Source: Enterobacter pseudoroggenkampii (GTDB lineage Bacteria > Pseudomonadota > Gammaproteobacteria > Enterobacterales > Enterobacteriaceae). Taken from it: a DNA stretch of 64,000 bases. How positions within the stretch are numbered: position 1 is the stretch's first letter; each line of letters opens with the position of its first letter. Shown here piece by piece: positions 29,354 through 38,294 of the stretch. The position numbers and the translations under genes are program-made. The notes under the pieces were generated by a model, which was not told the DNA's origin, ran no database searches, and saw only the letters and a list, made by a program, of their open reading frames with translations. The stretch lies in NCBI RefSeq assembly GCF_026420145.1, contig NZ_JAPMLV010000001.1:310001-374000 (forward strand), in the 5' to 3' direction.

Positions 29354-31459
29354 ATGAACAACTCAGGGAAATACCTTACATGGGCAGGGCTCTCCGTTGT
29401 GGGAGCCTTTGCCCTGGGCTATATCGCCCTCAACCGGGGGGAGCAGATCAACGCGCTCTGGATCGTTGTCGCCTCCGTCTGCATTTATCTGATCGCGTAC
29501 CGTTTTTATGGCCGCTATATCGCAAAGAACGTGTTAGGCGTTGATGCGACGCGCATGACGCCAGCCGTCCGCCACAACGACGGGCTGGACTACGTGCCGA
29601 CCGACAAGAAAGTGCTGTTCGGTCACCATTTTGCGGCGATTGCCGGGGCAGGCCCGCTGGTGGGTCCGGTGCTGGCGGCGCAAATGGGTTACCTGCCGGG
29701 GATGATCTGGATCCTCGCCGGGGTGGTGTTGGCGGGGGCGGTACAGGACTTTATGGTGCTGTTTGTCTCCACCCGCCGCGACGGACGTTCGCTGGGTGAG
29801 CTGGTGAAAGAGGAGATGGGGGCCACCGCCGGGGTGATTGCGCTGGTGGCGACCTTTATGATCATGGTGATCATCCTCGCGGTGCTGGCGATGATAGTGG
29901 TGAAAGCGCTGACCCACAGCCCGTGGGGAACCTATACCGTAGCCTTTACCATTCCGCTGGCGCTGTTTATGGGGATCTACATTCGCTATCTGCGCCCGGG
30001 GCGCATTGGTGAAGTGTCGGTGATTGGTCTGGTATTCCTGGTGTTCGCCATTATCTCCGGCGGCTGGGTGGCGGAAAGCCCGACCTGGGCGCCGTTCTTC
30101 GACTTTACCGGCGTACAACTGACCTGGATGCTGGTGGGCTACGGCTTTGTGGCGGCGGTGCTGCCGGTGTGGCTGCTGCTGGCCCCGCGTGACTACCTCT
30201 CTACCTTCCTGAAAATCGGCACCATCATTGGGCTGGCGATCGGCATTCTGATTATGCGCCCGACCCTGACCATGCCTGCGTTAACCAAATTTATCGACGG
30301 CACCGGCCCGGTCTGGACCGGTAACCTGTTCCCGTTCCTGTTTATTACCATTGCCTGCGGCGCGGTGTCCGGCTTCCACGCGCTGATCGCCTCCGGGACG
30401 ACGCCGAAGATGCTGGCGAATGAAAATCAGGCCTGCCTGATTGGCTACGGCGGCATGCTGATGGAGTCCTTCGTCGCCATCATGGCGCTGGTCTCGGCCT
30501 GTATCATCGACCCGGGTGTGTACTTCGCGATGAACAGCCCGATGGCGGTGCTGGCACCGGCTGGAACCGTTGACGTGGTGGCCTCCGCCGCGCAGGTGGT
30601 GAGCGGCTGGGGGTTTGCGATTACCCCTGATACGTTGACGAGCATCGCCAGTGAAGTGGGCGAGCAGTCGATTATCTCCCGTGCGGGCGGGGCGCCAACG
30701 CTGGCGGTGGGCATGGCGTATATTCTCCACGGCGCGCTGGGTGGGCTGATGGACGTGTCGTTCTGGTATCACTTCGCCATTCTGTTTGAAGCGCTGTTTA
30801 TCCTGACGGCGGTGGATGCGGGAACCCGTGCGGCGCGCTTTATGCTGCAGGACCTGCTGGGGGTGATCTCCCCGAACCTGAAGCGTACCGATTCGCTCCC
30901 GGCTAACCTGCTGGCGACGGCGCTGTGCGTGCTGGCGTGGGGCTACTTCCTGCATCAGGGCGTGGTCGATCCGCTGGGCGGGATTAACACCCTGTGGCCG
31001 CTGTTCGGTATCGCCAACCAGATGCTGGCAGGTATGGCGCTGATGCTCTGCGCGGTGGTGCTGTTCAAGATGAAGCGCCAGCGTTACGCCTGGGTGGCAT
31101 TAGTGCCAACCGCGTGGCTGCTGATTTGTACCCTGACGGCGGGCTGGCAGAAGGCCTTCAGCCCGGACAACAAAGTGGGCTTCCTGGCGATCGCCAACAA
31201 GTTCCAGGCGATGATCGACAGCGGTAAGATCCCGGCGCAGTACACCGAGTCGCAGCTGTCTCAGCTGGTGTTTAACAACCGTCTGGACGCCGGGCTGACC
31301 ATCTTCTTTATGGTGGTGGTCGTGGTGCTGGCGTTGTATTCTCTCAAGACCGCGCTGGCGGCGTTGAAAAACGATAAGCCAACGGCGAAAGAGACGCCGT
31401 ACGAGCCAATGCCTGAAAACCTGGAAGAGATTGTGACCCAGGCGAAAGGGGCGCACTAA
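29354..31459 (+). CDS. cstA: Carbon-starvation pyruvate/peptide transporter CstA
   Basis: Inner-membrane protein of 701 residues (E. coli length) with about 18 hydrophobic segments, induced on carbon starvation and implicated in pyruvate and peptide uptake. Conserved blocks include GHHFAAIAGAGPLVGPVLAAQ, GTTPKMLANE and VDAGTRAARFMLQDLLG. The 149-bp upstream region should hold the CRP-dependent promoter known from E. coli, but I could not place a convincing CRP site by eye. Confidence 0.97.
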   Translation: MNNSGKYLTWAGLSVVGAFALGYIALNRGEQINALWIVVASVCIYLIAYRFYGRYIAKNVLGVDATRMTPAVRHNDGLDYVPTDKKVLFGHHFAAIAGAGPLVGPVLAAQMGYLPGMIWILAGVVLAGAVQDFMVLFVSTRRDGRSLGELVKEEMGATAGVIALVATFMIMVIILAVLAMIVVKALTHSPWGTYTVAFTIPLALFMGIYIRYLRPGRIGEVSVIGLVFLVFAIISGGWVAESPTWAPFFDFTGVQLTWMLVGYGFVAAVLPVWLLLAPRDYLSTFLKIGTIIGLAIGILIMRPTLTMPALTKFIDGTGPVWTGNLFPFLFITIACGAVSGFHALIASGTTPKMLANENQACLIGYGGMLMESFVAIMALVSACIIDPGVYFAMNSPMAVLAPAGTVDVVASAAQVVSGWGFAITPDTLTSIASEVGEQSIISRAGGAPTLAVGMAYILHGALGGLMDVSFWYHFAILFEALFILTAVDAGTRAARFMLQDLLGVISPNLKRTDSLPANLLATALCVLAWGYFLHQGVVDPLGGINTLWPLFGIANQMLAGMALMLCAVVLFKMKRQRYAWVALVPTAWLLICTLTAGWQKAFSPDNKVGFLAIANKFQAMIDSGKIPAQYTESQLSQLVFNNRLDAGLTIFFMVVVVVLALYSLKTALAALKNDKPTAKETPYEPMPENLEEIVTQAKGAH

Positions 31460-31466
31460 CCTTTGT

Positions 31467-31498
31467 GCCGGGTGGCGGCTTCGCCTTACCCGGCCTAC
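31467..31498. repeat. REP/BIME-type element between cstA and ybdD
   Basis: GCCGGGTGGCGGCTTCGCC-TTACCCGGCCTAC, the classic enterobacterial REP hairpin. An inverted pair of the same sequence lies at 39543-39617. Confidence 0.85.
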
Positions 31499-31519
31499 AT
31501 TCCCTGTGAGATCAGAATC

Positions 31520-31717
31520 ATGTTCGACACCCTTTCCAAAGCCGGTAAGTACCTGGGCCAGGCCGCCAAAATGATGATTGGCGTGCCGGACTACGACAAC
31601 TACGTCGAGCATATGCGCGTCAACCATCCGGACCAGACGCCAATGACCTACGAAGAATTTTTCCGTGACCGCCAGGACGCCCGCTACGGCGGCAAGGGCG
31701 GGGCGAAGTGCTGTTAA
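31520..31717 (+). CDS. ybdD: YbdD (small YbdD/YjiX-family protein)
   Basis: A 65-residue cytoplasmic protein of the YbdD/YjiX family, which always accompanies CstA-type transporters and is required for full transport activity of the paired BtsT/YjiA-type system. Seen motifs: [25 protein letters not shown] and the Cys-containing tail GGAKCC. The start at 31520 matches the family. Its TAA stop shares bases with the stop of the convergent antitoxin gene. Confidence 0.95.
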   Translation: MFDTLSKAGKYLGQAAKMMIGVPDYDNYVEHMRVNHPDQTPMTYEEFFRDRQDARYGGKGGAKCC

Positions 31718-32118
31718 CCCTCTTTCGGGAGATAGAGGCTGATCTGCTCCTGCTTACAGCCGTAGATCGCCGCCAGCTTTTCGCGGGTGCGTTTTTGCGG
31801 ACGGGAGTCCAGCGCTTCCAGCTGTGACACGGCGGACTGGCTGATACCGAGTTTCTCCGCCACCTCCTGCTGGGATAACCCACGCAGGATACGCCACGCG
31901 GCCTGCAGGCTGACGTTCTGCCAGGTCATGATGCTGCACACTTCTCCGGGCAATTCCACGTCATCCAGACTATCGTGTTCGACCTCAATATCCTCCAGAT
32001 CGTCATCGGTTTCGTCGTCAATTTCTGACATCTGTAAGAGCATACGAAAATATTCGTGATAGGGAATAACGGCGTACTGCGTTTTCCCGTTATCGTCCTT
32101 GATTAGCTGTACAGCCAT
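31714..32118 (-). CDS. Antitoxin with C-terminal XRE helix-turn-helix
   Basis: A 134-residue antitoxin of a type II toxin-antitoxin pair. The N-terminal part ([25 protein letters not shown]) resembles the Phd/RelB-type toxin-neutralising segment, followed by a very acidic linker (about 30-57). The C-terminal half is an [27 protein letters not shown]. The ATG at 32118 lies inside the end of the toxin gene (29-bp overlap), which argues for coupled translation; toxin-before-antitoxin order is that of HigBA-like systems. It is absent from this position in E. coli, where ybdD is followed by ybdH. Confidence 0.85.
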   Translation of the reverse strand: MAVQLIKDDNGKTQYAVIPYHEYFRMLLQMSEIDDETDDDLEDIEVEHDSLDDVELPGEVCSIMTWQNVSLQAAWRILRGLSQQEVAEKLGISQSAVSQLEALDSRPQKRTREKLAAIYGCKQEQISLYLPKEG

Positions 32119-32395
32119 AGGTGGCACTCTCCTCATGCAGGTAAGTCGTTGAAGTTCTGCGCTTGACGGCCAAAACATAACAATGGTCATCGGGATCGTC
32201 CCGAAGCGTATAGACGATGCGGTAATCGCCAACGCGTAACCGGAAATGATTTTCTGTCGCCGATATTTTTTTGATATCGGGCCGGGGAGCCGAGCGGTCA
32301 TCCAGCTCAGTAAGCTTTACCTCAATGCGTCGCTGATACCGCTCGTCAATCTTTGAAAACGCCTTCTTTGCACCATTGGACCAGACAATCTTCAT
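32090..32395 (-). CDS. RelE/ParE-superfamily toxin (HigB-like)
   Basis: A 101-residue basic protein with the RelE fold: MKIVWSNGAKKAFSKID at the start, a central LDDRSAPRPDIKKIS, then the diagnostic beta strands FRLRVGDYRIVYTL and VLAVKRRTSTTY. Such toxins usually cleave mRNA on the ribosome. It begins at 32395 rather than the frame's first codon at 32407 because this matches the family start. Translationally coupled to the downstream antitoxin; a palindromic operator lies upstream. Confidence 0.82.
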   Translation of the reverse strand: MKIVWSNGAKKAFSKIDERYQRRIEVKLTELDDRSAPRPDIKKISATENHFRLRVGDYRIVYTLRDDPDDHCYVLAVKRRTSTTYLHEESATYGCTANQGR

Positions 32396-32444
32396 CCGTA
32401 CCTCCACTGTACGCCCACACAGAATATAAGGAAATAATAAGACT

Positions 32445-32469
32445 ATTAGATAAATTCCGAATTTCTAAT
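32445..32469. promoter_or_regulatory. Palindromic operator upstream of the toxin-antitoxin pair
   Basis: ATTAGA (32445) and TCTAAT (32464) enclose an AAATT-CCG-AATTT inverted repeat, 50 bp before the toxin start. It is a natural binding site for the HTH antitoxin and overlaps an AT-rich promoter-like stretch. Confidence 0.55.
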
Positions 32470-32578
32470 GGGGTACTGTAGAGCGGAGAAAAACCGGGAG
32501 AAAGCGGCAAAACGTGAACCGTCGAGGGTGCTCGGGAAGGCCTCTGCCGGACGACAGAGGCTTGCAGGAAATGTGCGA

Positions 32579-33322
32579 TCAGGCGTTCAAACCACCGTCC
32601 ACATCGAGACCGGTACCGGAGATCTGCCCGGCAGCCGGGCTGGCGAGGAAGGTGACCGCCGCCGCGATGTCTTCCGGCTGGCCGTAGTGACCGACCGCAA
32701 TCATCTGGCGCTGGGCTTCCGCCTGTTCGCCGTCTTCCGGGTTCATATCGCTGTTGGTGGGGCCGGGGTGCACCAGGTTTACGGTAATGCCGCGCGGTCC
32801 TAAATCACGGGCCAGACCGCGGGTGAGGGAGTTAAGAGCGGACTTCGTCATCGAGTAAACGGCAATACCCGGCATCGCCACGCGGTTTGCCAGACAGCTG
32901 CCGATGTTGATGATGCGCCCGCCGTCGGACATGTGCACCAGCGCTTCCTGAATGGCGATCACCACGCCGCGGATGTTGACGTTGATAAGGGCGTCAATAT
33001 CCGCCAGCGTCATGGACTCCAGCGGGCCGCCGCGCGCGATCCCGGCATTGTTGACCAGAATGTCCAGCCCGCCAAGGGAACGTGCCGCATGGGTGACGGC
33101 ATCCTGAATCGCCTGCGCACTGGCGCTGTCCGCCTGCACGGCTTCGCTGTGTCGTCCCAGCGCCTTAATCTCATCGGCGACCGCCTGGGCTTTATCGGCA
33201 GATTTTTCATACGTAATAATCACATCCGCACCGGCGCGCGCCAGCGAGAGTGCAATAGCCCGACCCAACCCGCGGCTGGCACCGGTAACCAGCGCCTTTT
33301 TACCTGTTAAATCGATCTGCAT
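32579..33322 (-). CDS. SDR-family oxidoreductase
   Basis: A 247-residue classical short-chain dehydrogenase. NAD(P)-binding TGASRGLGRAIA near residue 13, NNAGIARGG, catalytic Ser in NIGSCLAN, Tyr-Lys in VYSMTKSALNSL and the ending ISGTGLDVDGGLNA. It resembles the BdcA/FabG-like group, but the substrate cannot be read from sequence. It is preceded by hcxA on the same strand with a 57-bp gap, so it may be read alone or after hcxA. Not present here in E. coli. Confidence 0.85.
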   Translation of the reverse strand: MQIDLTGKKALVTGASRGLGRAIALSLARAGADVIITYEKSADKAQAVADEIKALGRHSEAVQADSASAQAIQDAVTHAARSLGGLDILVNNAGIARGGPLESMTLADIDALINVNIRGVVIAIQEALVHMSDGGRIINIGSCLANRVAMPGIAVYSMTKSALNSLTRGLARDLGPRGITVNLVHPGPTNSDMNPEDGEQAEAQRQMIAVGHYGQPEDIAAAVTFLASPAAGQISGTGLDVDGGLNA

Positions 33323-33379
33323 GATGACCTCGTTGCAAGAGTAGAAAGAATCATCATTAGGTATAGCCTGTCGGCGCGA

Positions 33380-34468
33380 TTAACGGCTGAAGGATTCCAC
33401 TTTCTCAAACGCGGCGCGCAGAACGTCAGGCGTTAACGCAACCGGTAGATAGTGAATCGACTCCACCGGGCGCAGGGTGTGGGCAATGACCTTATCCAGC
33501 GCTTCCCGGTTATTGATGTCGACGTCCAGCTCGCGAAGCGTGGTCGGCAGGTTAAAGCGCTGGTACGCCGTCACCAGTTGCGCCAGCACGTCGTCCTGGC
33601 CGAGCAGGGCGCTCTGCACCAGAATGCCGTAGGCCACCTTGGTACCGTGCAGGTATTTTTCGGTCTGCGGCAGCACGGTTAAACCGTTGTGCACCGCATG
33701 CGCCGCCGCCACGCGGGTATAGCGTTCGCCCAACCCGCCGACCATCCCGCCGCCGGCGATAATCGCATCCACCACGTCCCGAAACGCCTGCGTCTGTTCG
33801 CCGCGCTGCTGGTCGGCCAGTGCTTCCTCACTGTACTCCAGCAGCACGTCGCGGATCGCCAGCGCGCCGTTGATGCCCAGCCGCACGGTCAGCGGCAGGT
33901 TCTGCGGCTCAGGTGCCAACACAACCGCTTCGTACCACTTCGCCAGCGTATCGCCGATGCCCGCCAGCAGGTATTCCGCCGGGGCGTTAAGGACGATCTG
34001 CGGCTCTACCAGCACCAGGAAGTTGGCGTCGTCGAAGATCTCAAAATGCAGCGCCTGACCTGCATCGTTGTACCAGACGGAGAGCGGGGTCCACGCCGCG
34101 CAGGTGGCGGCAACGGTGGGGATGCCCACGAACGGCACGCCCAGACGACGCGCCACGGCCTTGACGGTATCCAGTACCGCACCGCCGCCGACGCCAATCA
34201 CCACGCTGGCGTCACTGCCGGATTCGTTCACCAGATGGGTGACGTCGCGCTCGCTGCAGTGGCCTTTAAACAGCAGGTGTTTCGCCCCCGGCGCGTGAAA
34301 GCTCTCAGGCAGGAAAGGGCGCGCGCCGTCGATAGCGCGCTCGCCGTAGATCCACACCGCACGGGAAAGCTGTTCCGGGGTAAAGAAGTCATTCAGATGC
34401 GCAAGGCTTCCGGGATGGGAGAAGTAGTTCGCCGGGCCAGGCACGACGCGGATATCGGTGTTGCTCAT
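33380..34468 (-). CDS. hcxA: Hydroxycarboxylate dehydrogenase HcxA (YbdH), iron-type ADH fold
   Basis: A 362-residue member of the group III metal-dependent alcohol dehydrogenase fold. The E. coli homologue reduces short 2-oxo acids such as 2-oxobutanoate and 2-oxoglutarate with NADPH. Seen are the nucleotide-binding GVGGGAVLDTVKAVARR, the PTVAATCAAWTPLSV block, the metal-ligand regions GIGDTLAKWYE and AAAHAVHNGLTVLPQTEKYLHGTKVAYG. The start at 34468 (MSNTDIRVVPGPANYF) gives the E. coli length. Divergent from the ABC transporter operon across 159 bp with palindromes. Confidence 0.93.
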   Translation of the reverse strand: MSNTDIRVVPGPANYFSHPGSLAHLNDFFTPEQLSRAVWIYGERAIDGARPFLPESFHAPGAKHLLFKGHCSERDVTHLVNESGSDASVVIGVGGGAVLDTVKAVARRLGVPFVGIPTVAATCAAWTPLSVWYNDAGQALHFEIFDDANFLVLVEPQIVLNAPAEYLLAGIGDTLAKWYEAVVLAPEPQNLPLTVRLGINGALAIRDVLLEYSEEALADQQRGEQTQAFRDVVDAIIAGGGMVGGLGERYTRVAAAHAVHNGLTVLPQTEKYLHGTKVAYGILVQSALLGQDDVLAQLVTAYQRFNLPTTLRELDVDINNREALDKVIAHTLRPVESIHYLPVALTPDVLRAAFEKVESFSR

Positions 34469-34482
34469 GGTGTTGTCCTTTT

Positions 34483-34524
34483 TTAGCAAGCGCTAACCCG
34501 ATGTTATGTCTGGACATCCGGATG
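34483..34524. promoter_or_regulatory. Palindromes between hcxA and the ABC transporter genes
   Basis: TTAGC-AAGC-GCTAA (34483-34496) looks like a LacI/GalR-family operator, and CATCCGGATG (34515-34524) is a perfect palindrome with ATGTC-TG-GACAT overlapping it. They could control hcxA and the transporter together; no LacI-type regulator gene is in the window. Confidence 0.4.
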
Positions 34525-34627
34525 GCTAATAATATTTCGCTTTAACTTATGCCTTTTCCGTCGTTGTCAGTCAACCGGAGCTGTGAAAAATTCGATAAAT
34601 CAGAAGAGTAATGAAGGATTTACGCGG

Positions 34628-36130
34628 ATGGTTTCCAGTCGCCTTGAAATGCGCGGTATCAGCCTGGCCTTTTCCGGCTTTCAGGCGCTGTCGCGCGTGA
34701 ACTTCACCTTAACCGGCGGATCGGTACATGCGCTGACCGGCGCCAACGGCGCGGGGAAATCGACGCTGATGGCGGTGCTGTGCGGGACGCACGACAACTA
34801 TGAGGGTGAGATCAGCATTAACAACCAGTCGGTGACGATCCGCGAACCGCTCGACGCCAAACGGCTGGGGATCCACCTCGTGCAGCAGGAGGTGGACGTG
34901 GCGCTGATCCCGGGGTTAAGCATCGCCGAGAACATCATGCTCGACCAGCTGGCGCAGCCGGGGCATCGCTTCCGCTGGCGCGACGTCCGCCAGCAGGCGA
35001 GACAGGCGCTGGCGCAGCTTGACGTTACGCTGGACGTCCGCCGTTCCATCGACAGCTGCACGCTTGCCGAAAAGCAGCAGATTTTGCTGGCGCGCGCCCT
35101 GTCACACCACTGCCGTTTTCTCATTCTTGATGAGCCCACCGCGCCGCTGGACGCGCACGAGAGCGAGCGCCTGTTTGCGGTGGTGAGACGGTTAAAGCAG
35201 CAGGGCATCGGCGTGGTGTTTATCTCCCACCGCATTCACGAGCTGAAGGCCATCTGCGACACCCTGACGGTGCTGCGCGACGGCAAGCTGATTGAGTCCG
35301 GCCCGATGGCCGATCTCAGCGGCGAAGCGATCGTCGAGAAGATGCTCGGCCACGTGCTGAGCGATATCTACCCGCCCGCGCGGCCGCCGCACGGCGCCGA
35401 AACGTTGCTGCGGGTAGAAGGGCTGCACGACGACGCGCTGCTGAAAGATATCTCCTTGCACCTGCGTAAGGGCGAAATTCTCGGTATTGCCGGGCTGGCG
35501 GGCGCGGGCAAAACAGAACTCTGTAAGGCGCTGTTTGGCGCCAGCAAAAGCCGCGTGTCGCGCGGTGAGTTGAATCAACAGCCCTGGCAGCCGCGCGATC
35601 CGGCGGACTCGGTGCTGCGCGGCCTGGCGCTGGTGCCGGAAGAGCGGCGCAAAGAGGGCATTTTTATCGACGAGCCGGTGAGCATGAACCTTGCCGTGTG
35701 CGCCGATAACAGCTTCTCGCGCTGGAGCCTGTTTGGCCATCGTCAGGCGTGGCGCTGGGCGGAGGAGGTGATTGCCCGCGTCGGCGTGCGCGCCCGCGGT
35801 CCCGGGCAGGTTTTGCGACGTCTCTCCGGCGGCAACCAGCAGAAGGTCGCCATCGGCAAGTGGCTGCGCAATGATGCGAGCGTGCTGATCTTCGACGAGC
35901 CAACCAAAGGCGTGGACGTGAAGGCCAAAACCGATCTGTTCCAGCTGATTGACGGCCTGGCGCGCGAGGGCAAAGGGGTCATTTACGCCTCGGGCGAGTT
36001 TGCCGAGCTGGTCGGGCTGTGCGACCGCATCTGCGTGCTGTGGGACGGGCGCATCGTGGCGGAAATCGCCGGAGCCGAGGCCCGTGAAGAGACACTACTT
36101 TATTATTCAACCGGAGGAACGGCGTCGTGA
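34628..36130 (+). CDS. Sugar ABC transporter ATPase (RbsA-like, two ATPase domains)
   Basis: A 500-residue double ATPase of the ribose/galactose importer class (CUT2). First domain: Walker A GANGAGKSTLMAVL, Walker B RFLILDEPTAPLD; second: degenerate GLAGAGKTELCKALFG, signature LSGGNQQKVAIGKWL and VLIFDEPTKGVDVKAK. That asymmetry is normal for RbsA. I prefer ATG 34628 with an AAGGA site 9 bases upstream; an in-frame GTG at 34583 is poorly placed. It overlaps the permease gene by 4 bp. Substrate unknown; the setting next to methionine salvage suggests a ribose-like compound such as methylthioribose (inference). Confidence 0.93.
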   Translation: MVSSRLEMRGISLAFSGFQALSRVNFTLTGGSVHALTGANGAGKSTLMAVLCGTHDNYEGEISINNQSVTIREPLDAKRLGIHLVQQEVDVALIPGLSIAENIMLDQLAQPGHRFRWRDVRQQARQALAQLDVTLDVRRSIDSCTLAEKQQILLARALSHHCRFLILDEPTAPLDAHESERLFAVVRRLKQQGIGVVFISHRIHELKAICDTLTVLRDGKLIESGPMADLSGEAIVEKMLGHVLSDIYPPARPPHGAETLLRVEGLHDDALLKDISLHLRKGEILGIAGLAGAGKTELCKALFGASKSRVSRGELNQQPWQPRDPADSVLRGLALVPEERRKEGIFIDEPVSMNLAVCADNSFSRWSLFGHRQAWRWAEEVIARVGVRARGPGQVLRRLSGGNQQKVAIGKWLRNDASVLIFDEPTKGVDVKAKTDLFQLIDGLAREGKGVIYASGEFAELVGLCDRICVLWDGRIVAEIAGAEAREETLLYYSTGGTAS

Positions 36131-37122
36131 GCAAGGCCCTTTCAGTAAACGCGACGGCGTCTGGCCGTCAGCAGATTTTCGATTTTCTCTACAAGTGGGG
36201 CATGCTGTTAACCGTCGTCGCGCTGGTGGCCGTCTTTGGCCTGGCGTCGGACAGCTTCCTCGATCCAAACAACATCATCAATATTCTGCGTTCGATTGCC
36301 ATCGTGACGGTGATAGCTATCGGCGTGTCGATCTCGCTGACCATCGGCGGGTTCGATCTCTCCGTAGGATCGACCGCGTCGCTGGCGAACGCGCTGGTGA
36401 TTTCCCTTTTCGTCTGGCACGGCTTCGGCACCACCGAGTCGATTCTGATCACCCTCGCGCTCTGCACGCTGGTGGGGCTGTTTAACGCCTTTCTGATCGT
36501 CATCCTGCGCATTCCGGACATGCTCGCGACGCTGGCCAGCCTGTTTGTGATCCAGGGCGTGGCGATGACCTACAGCTACGGCGGGTCGATTACCGAGAAC
36601 ATGGTGCTGCCGAGCGGCGACATGGCGGAAGGCACCATTCCGGCGACGTTCAGCCTGCTGGGGCAGGTGCCGACGATTGTGATCATCATGCTGGTGGTGA
36701 CGGTTCTGGCGCAGCTGGGCCTCTCGTTGACCACGCACGGCCGTCGGATGTACGCCATTGGCGGTAACCCGGAAGCGGCGCGCCTCTCGGGGATTCGCAC
36801 CACCCGCTACAAGGTGGCGGCCTACGTGATTGCCTCCCTGCTGGCGGGCCTGGGCGGGATTTTGCTGGCCTCGCGCATTGGTTCGTCGCAGGTGAATGCG
36901 GGCGGCGGATACCTGATGGATGCGGTGGCGGCGGCGTGGATTGGCTTCTCGCTGGCCGGGTCCGGCAAGCCGAATGCGCTGGGGACCCTGGTCGGGGCGG
37001 TTATTCTCGGCGTGCTGTCGAACGGGCTGGTGATGCTTTCCGTGCCGTATTACGCCATGGACATTATAAAAGGTCTGGTGCTCGCGGTAGCGCTGGCGAT
37101 TACGTACATACAAAAACGCTGA
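36127..37122 (+). CDS. Sugar ABC transporter permease (RbsC-like)
   Basis: A 331-residue inner-membrane permease with eight to ten hydrophobic segments and family blocks GFDLSVGSTASLANALV, TTHGRRMYAIGGNPEAARLSGI and LAGLGGILLASRIGSSQVNAG. Starts with GTG overlapping the ATPase stop (GTGA) and lies 19 bp before the binding-protein gene. It would form a homodimeric channel with the double ATPase. Confidence 0.93.
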   Translation: MSKALSVNATASGRQQIFDFLYKWGMLLTVVALVAVFGLASDSFLDPNNIINILRSIAIVTVIAIGVSISLTIGGFDLSVGSTASLANALVISLFVWHGFGTTESILITLALCTLVGLFNAFLIVILRIPDMLATLASLFVIQGVAMTYSYGGSITENMVLPSGDMAEGTIPATFSLLGQVPTIVIIMLVVTVLAQLGLSLTTHGRRMYAIGGNPEAARLSGIRTTRYKVAAYVIASLLAGLGGILLASRIGSSQVNAGGGYLMDAVAAAWIGFSLAGSGKPNALGTLVGAVILGVLSNGLVMLSVPYYAMDIIKGLVLAVALAITYIQKR

Positions 37123-37141
37123 CAACACAACGGGATAAAAA

Positions 37142-38206
37142 ATGAAAAAAATTGCACTCTCTTTGGTGGCATTAGGGTTATTCACCGCTCTGCCTGGCTT
37201 CGCGGCTACGCCCGCGCCGCTTCCGGCGGCCATTGCCAACCATGACGGCCCGATCCGCATCGCGGTGATCCGTAACCTTGGCTCAGACGACAACACCACG
37301 CAGTTTATTGCCGGGGCAATTCAGGAAGGGAAGAAGCTTGGCTTTAAGGTCAGCACCTTTTTAAGCAACGGGGACGATGCCAAATTCCAGGACTTCGTGA
37401 ACCAGGCTATCAGCCAGAAGTACGACGGGATTATCCTGTCTCAGGGCCGCGATCCGTACTCCACCGCGCTGGTGAAGAAGGCGGTGGACGCCGGGATTAA
37501 GGTCGCGGTATTTGATACCGCCGTTAACGGCGAGATCCCGGGCGTGACCGTCACCCAGCAGGACGACGCCTCCCTGACGAATCTCTCCTTCGGCCAGCTA
37601 GCGAAAGATTTCAACGGCAAGGCCAATATCGTCAAGCTGTGGGTAGCGGGCTTCCCGCCGATGGAGCGTCGTCAGGCGGCCTATAAAGAGCTGCAAAAGC
37701 AGTATCCGGACATCAAAGAGCTGGAGTCCATCGGCGCGGTCTCCTCTGACGTGCAGGGCGACACCGCTAACAAAGTGGGCGCGATCCTGGCGAAGTACCC
37801 GAAAGGTAAAATCGACGCCATCTGGGGAACCTGGGACGCCTTCAGCCAGGGCGCGTACAAAGCGCTGAAAGAGAACGGCCGTACCGAGATCAAACTCTAC
37901 AGCATCGACATCTCCAACCAGGATCTGCAGCTGATGCGCGAGCCGGGCAGCCCATGGAAGGTGAGCGTGGCGGTGGATCCGAAGCTGATTGGCGCGACCA
38001 ACGTGCGTCTGGTGGCGAACAAGATTGCCGGGGAAGCCACGCCTGCGACCTACGATTTTAAGGCGGCCGCTATTCCACAGGCGCTGCTGACCGCCCAGCC
38101 GGGCGCGGTGAACGTGGCGTCGCTGGGGAAAATCATTCCGGGCTGGGGCCAGACGGAAGATTTTATCGCGCCGTGGTTTGCGACGCTGGAAGCGAAGAAT
38201 AAATAA
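37142..38206 (+). CDS. Periplasmic sugar-binding protein of the ABC transporter
   Basis: A 354-residue binding protein of the ribose-binding (Peripla_BP_4) class. A clear signal peptide (about 1-21, MKKIALSLVALGLFTALPGF then AA) precedes the two-lobed domain with IRIAVIRNLGSDDNTTQF, YDGIILSQGRDPYSTALVKKAVDAGIKVAVFDT and WGTWDAFSQGAY. It should capture the substrate for the two genes upstream. The length is a little above that of RbsB (about 296), and the ligand cannot be named from sequence. Confidence 0.92.
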   Translation: MKKIALSLVALGLFTALPGFAATPAPLPAAIANHDGPIRIAVIRNLGSDDNTTQFIAGAIQEGKKLGFKVSTFLSNGDDAKFQDFVNQAISQKYDGIILSQGRDPYSTALVKKAVDAGIKVAVFDTAVNGEIPGVTVTQQDDASLTNLSFGQLAKDFNGKANIVKLWVAGFPPMERRQAAYKELQKQYPDIKELESIGAVSSDVQGDTANKVGAILAKYPKGKIDAIWGTWDAFSQGAYKALKENGRTEIKLYSIDISNQDLQLMREPGSPWKVSVAVDPKLIGATNVRLVANKIAGEATPATYDFKAAAIPQALLTAQPGAVNVASLGKIIPGWGQTEDFIAPWFATLEAKNK

Positions 38207-38219
38207 AACCAAGCCGGGT

Positions 38220-38242
38220 GGCATCAGGTGCGGCCTGATGCC
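38220..38242 (+). terminator. Hairpin after the binding-protein gene
   Basis: GGCATCAGG and CCTGATGCC form a 9-bp stem around TGCGG, 13 bp after the stop codon. No T-run follows; it may stabilise the transporter mRNA 3' end and lower expression of the next gene. It joins directly to the repeat at 38239. Confidence 0.4.
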
Positions 38243-38274
38243 CTCACCCCGGCCCTCTCCCACGGGGAGAGGGG
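38239..38274. repeat. CCCTCTCCC-type palindromic repeat
   Basis: CCCTCTCCC and GGGGAGAGGG arms around a short loop with the common CCTGATGCCCTCACCCCGG lead-in, inside the transporter/LVIVD operon. Confidence 0.8.
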
Positions 38275-38294
38275 GAAACCAACAGGAGCTAACG

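Noticed and set aside
32540..32561. Terminator downstream of the SDR gene
   Set aside because: GCCTCTG/CAGAGGC stem is present but has a long loop and no T-run on either strand.
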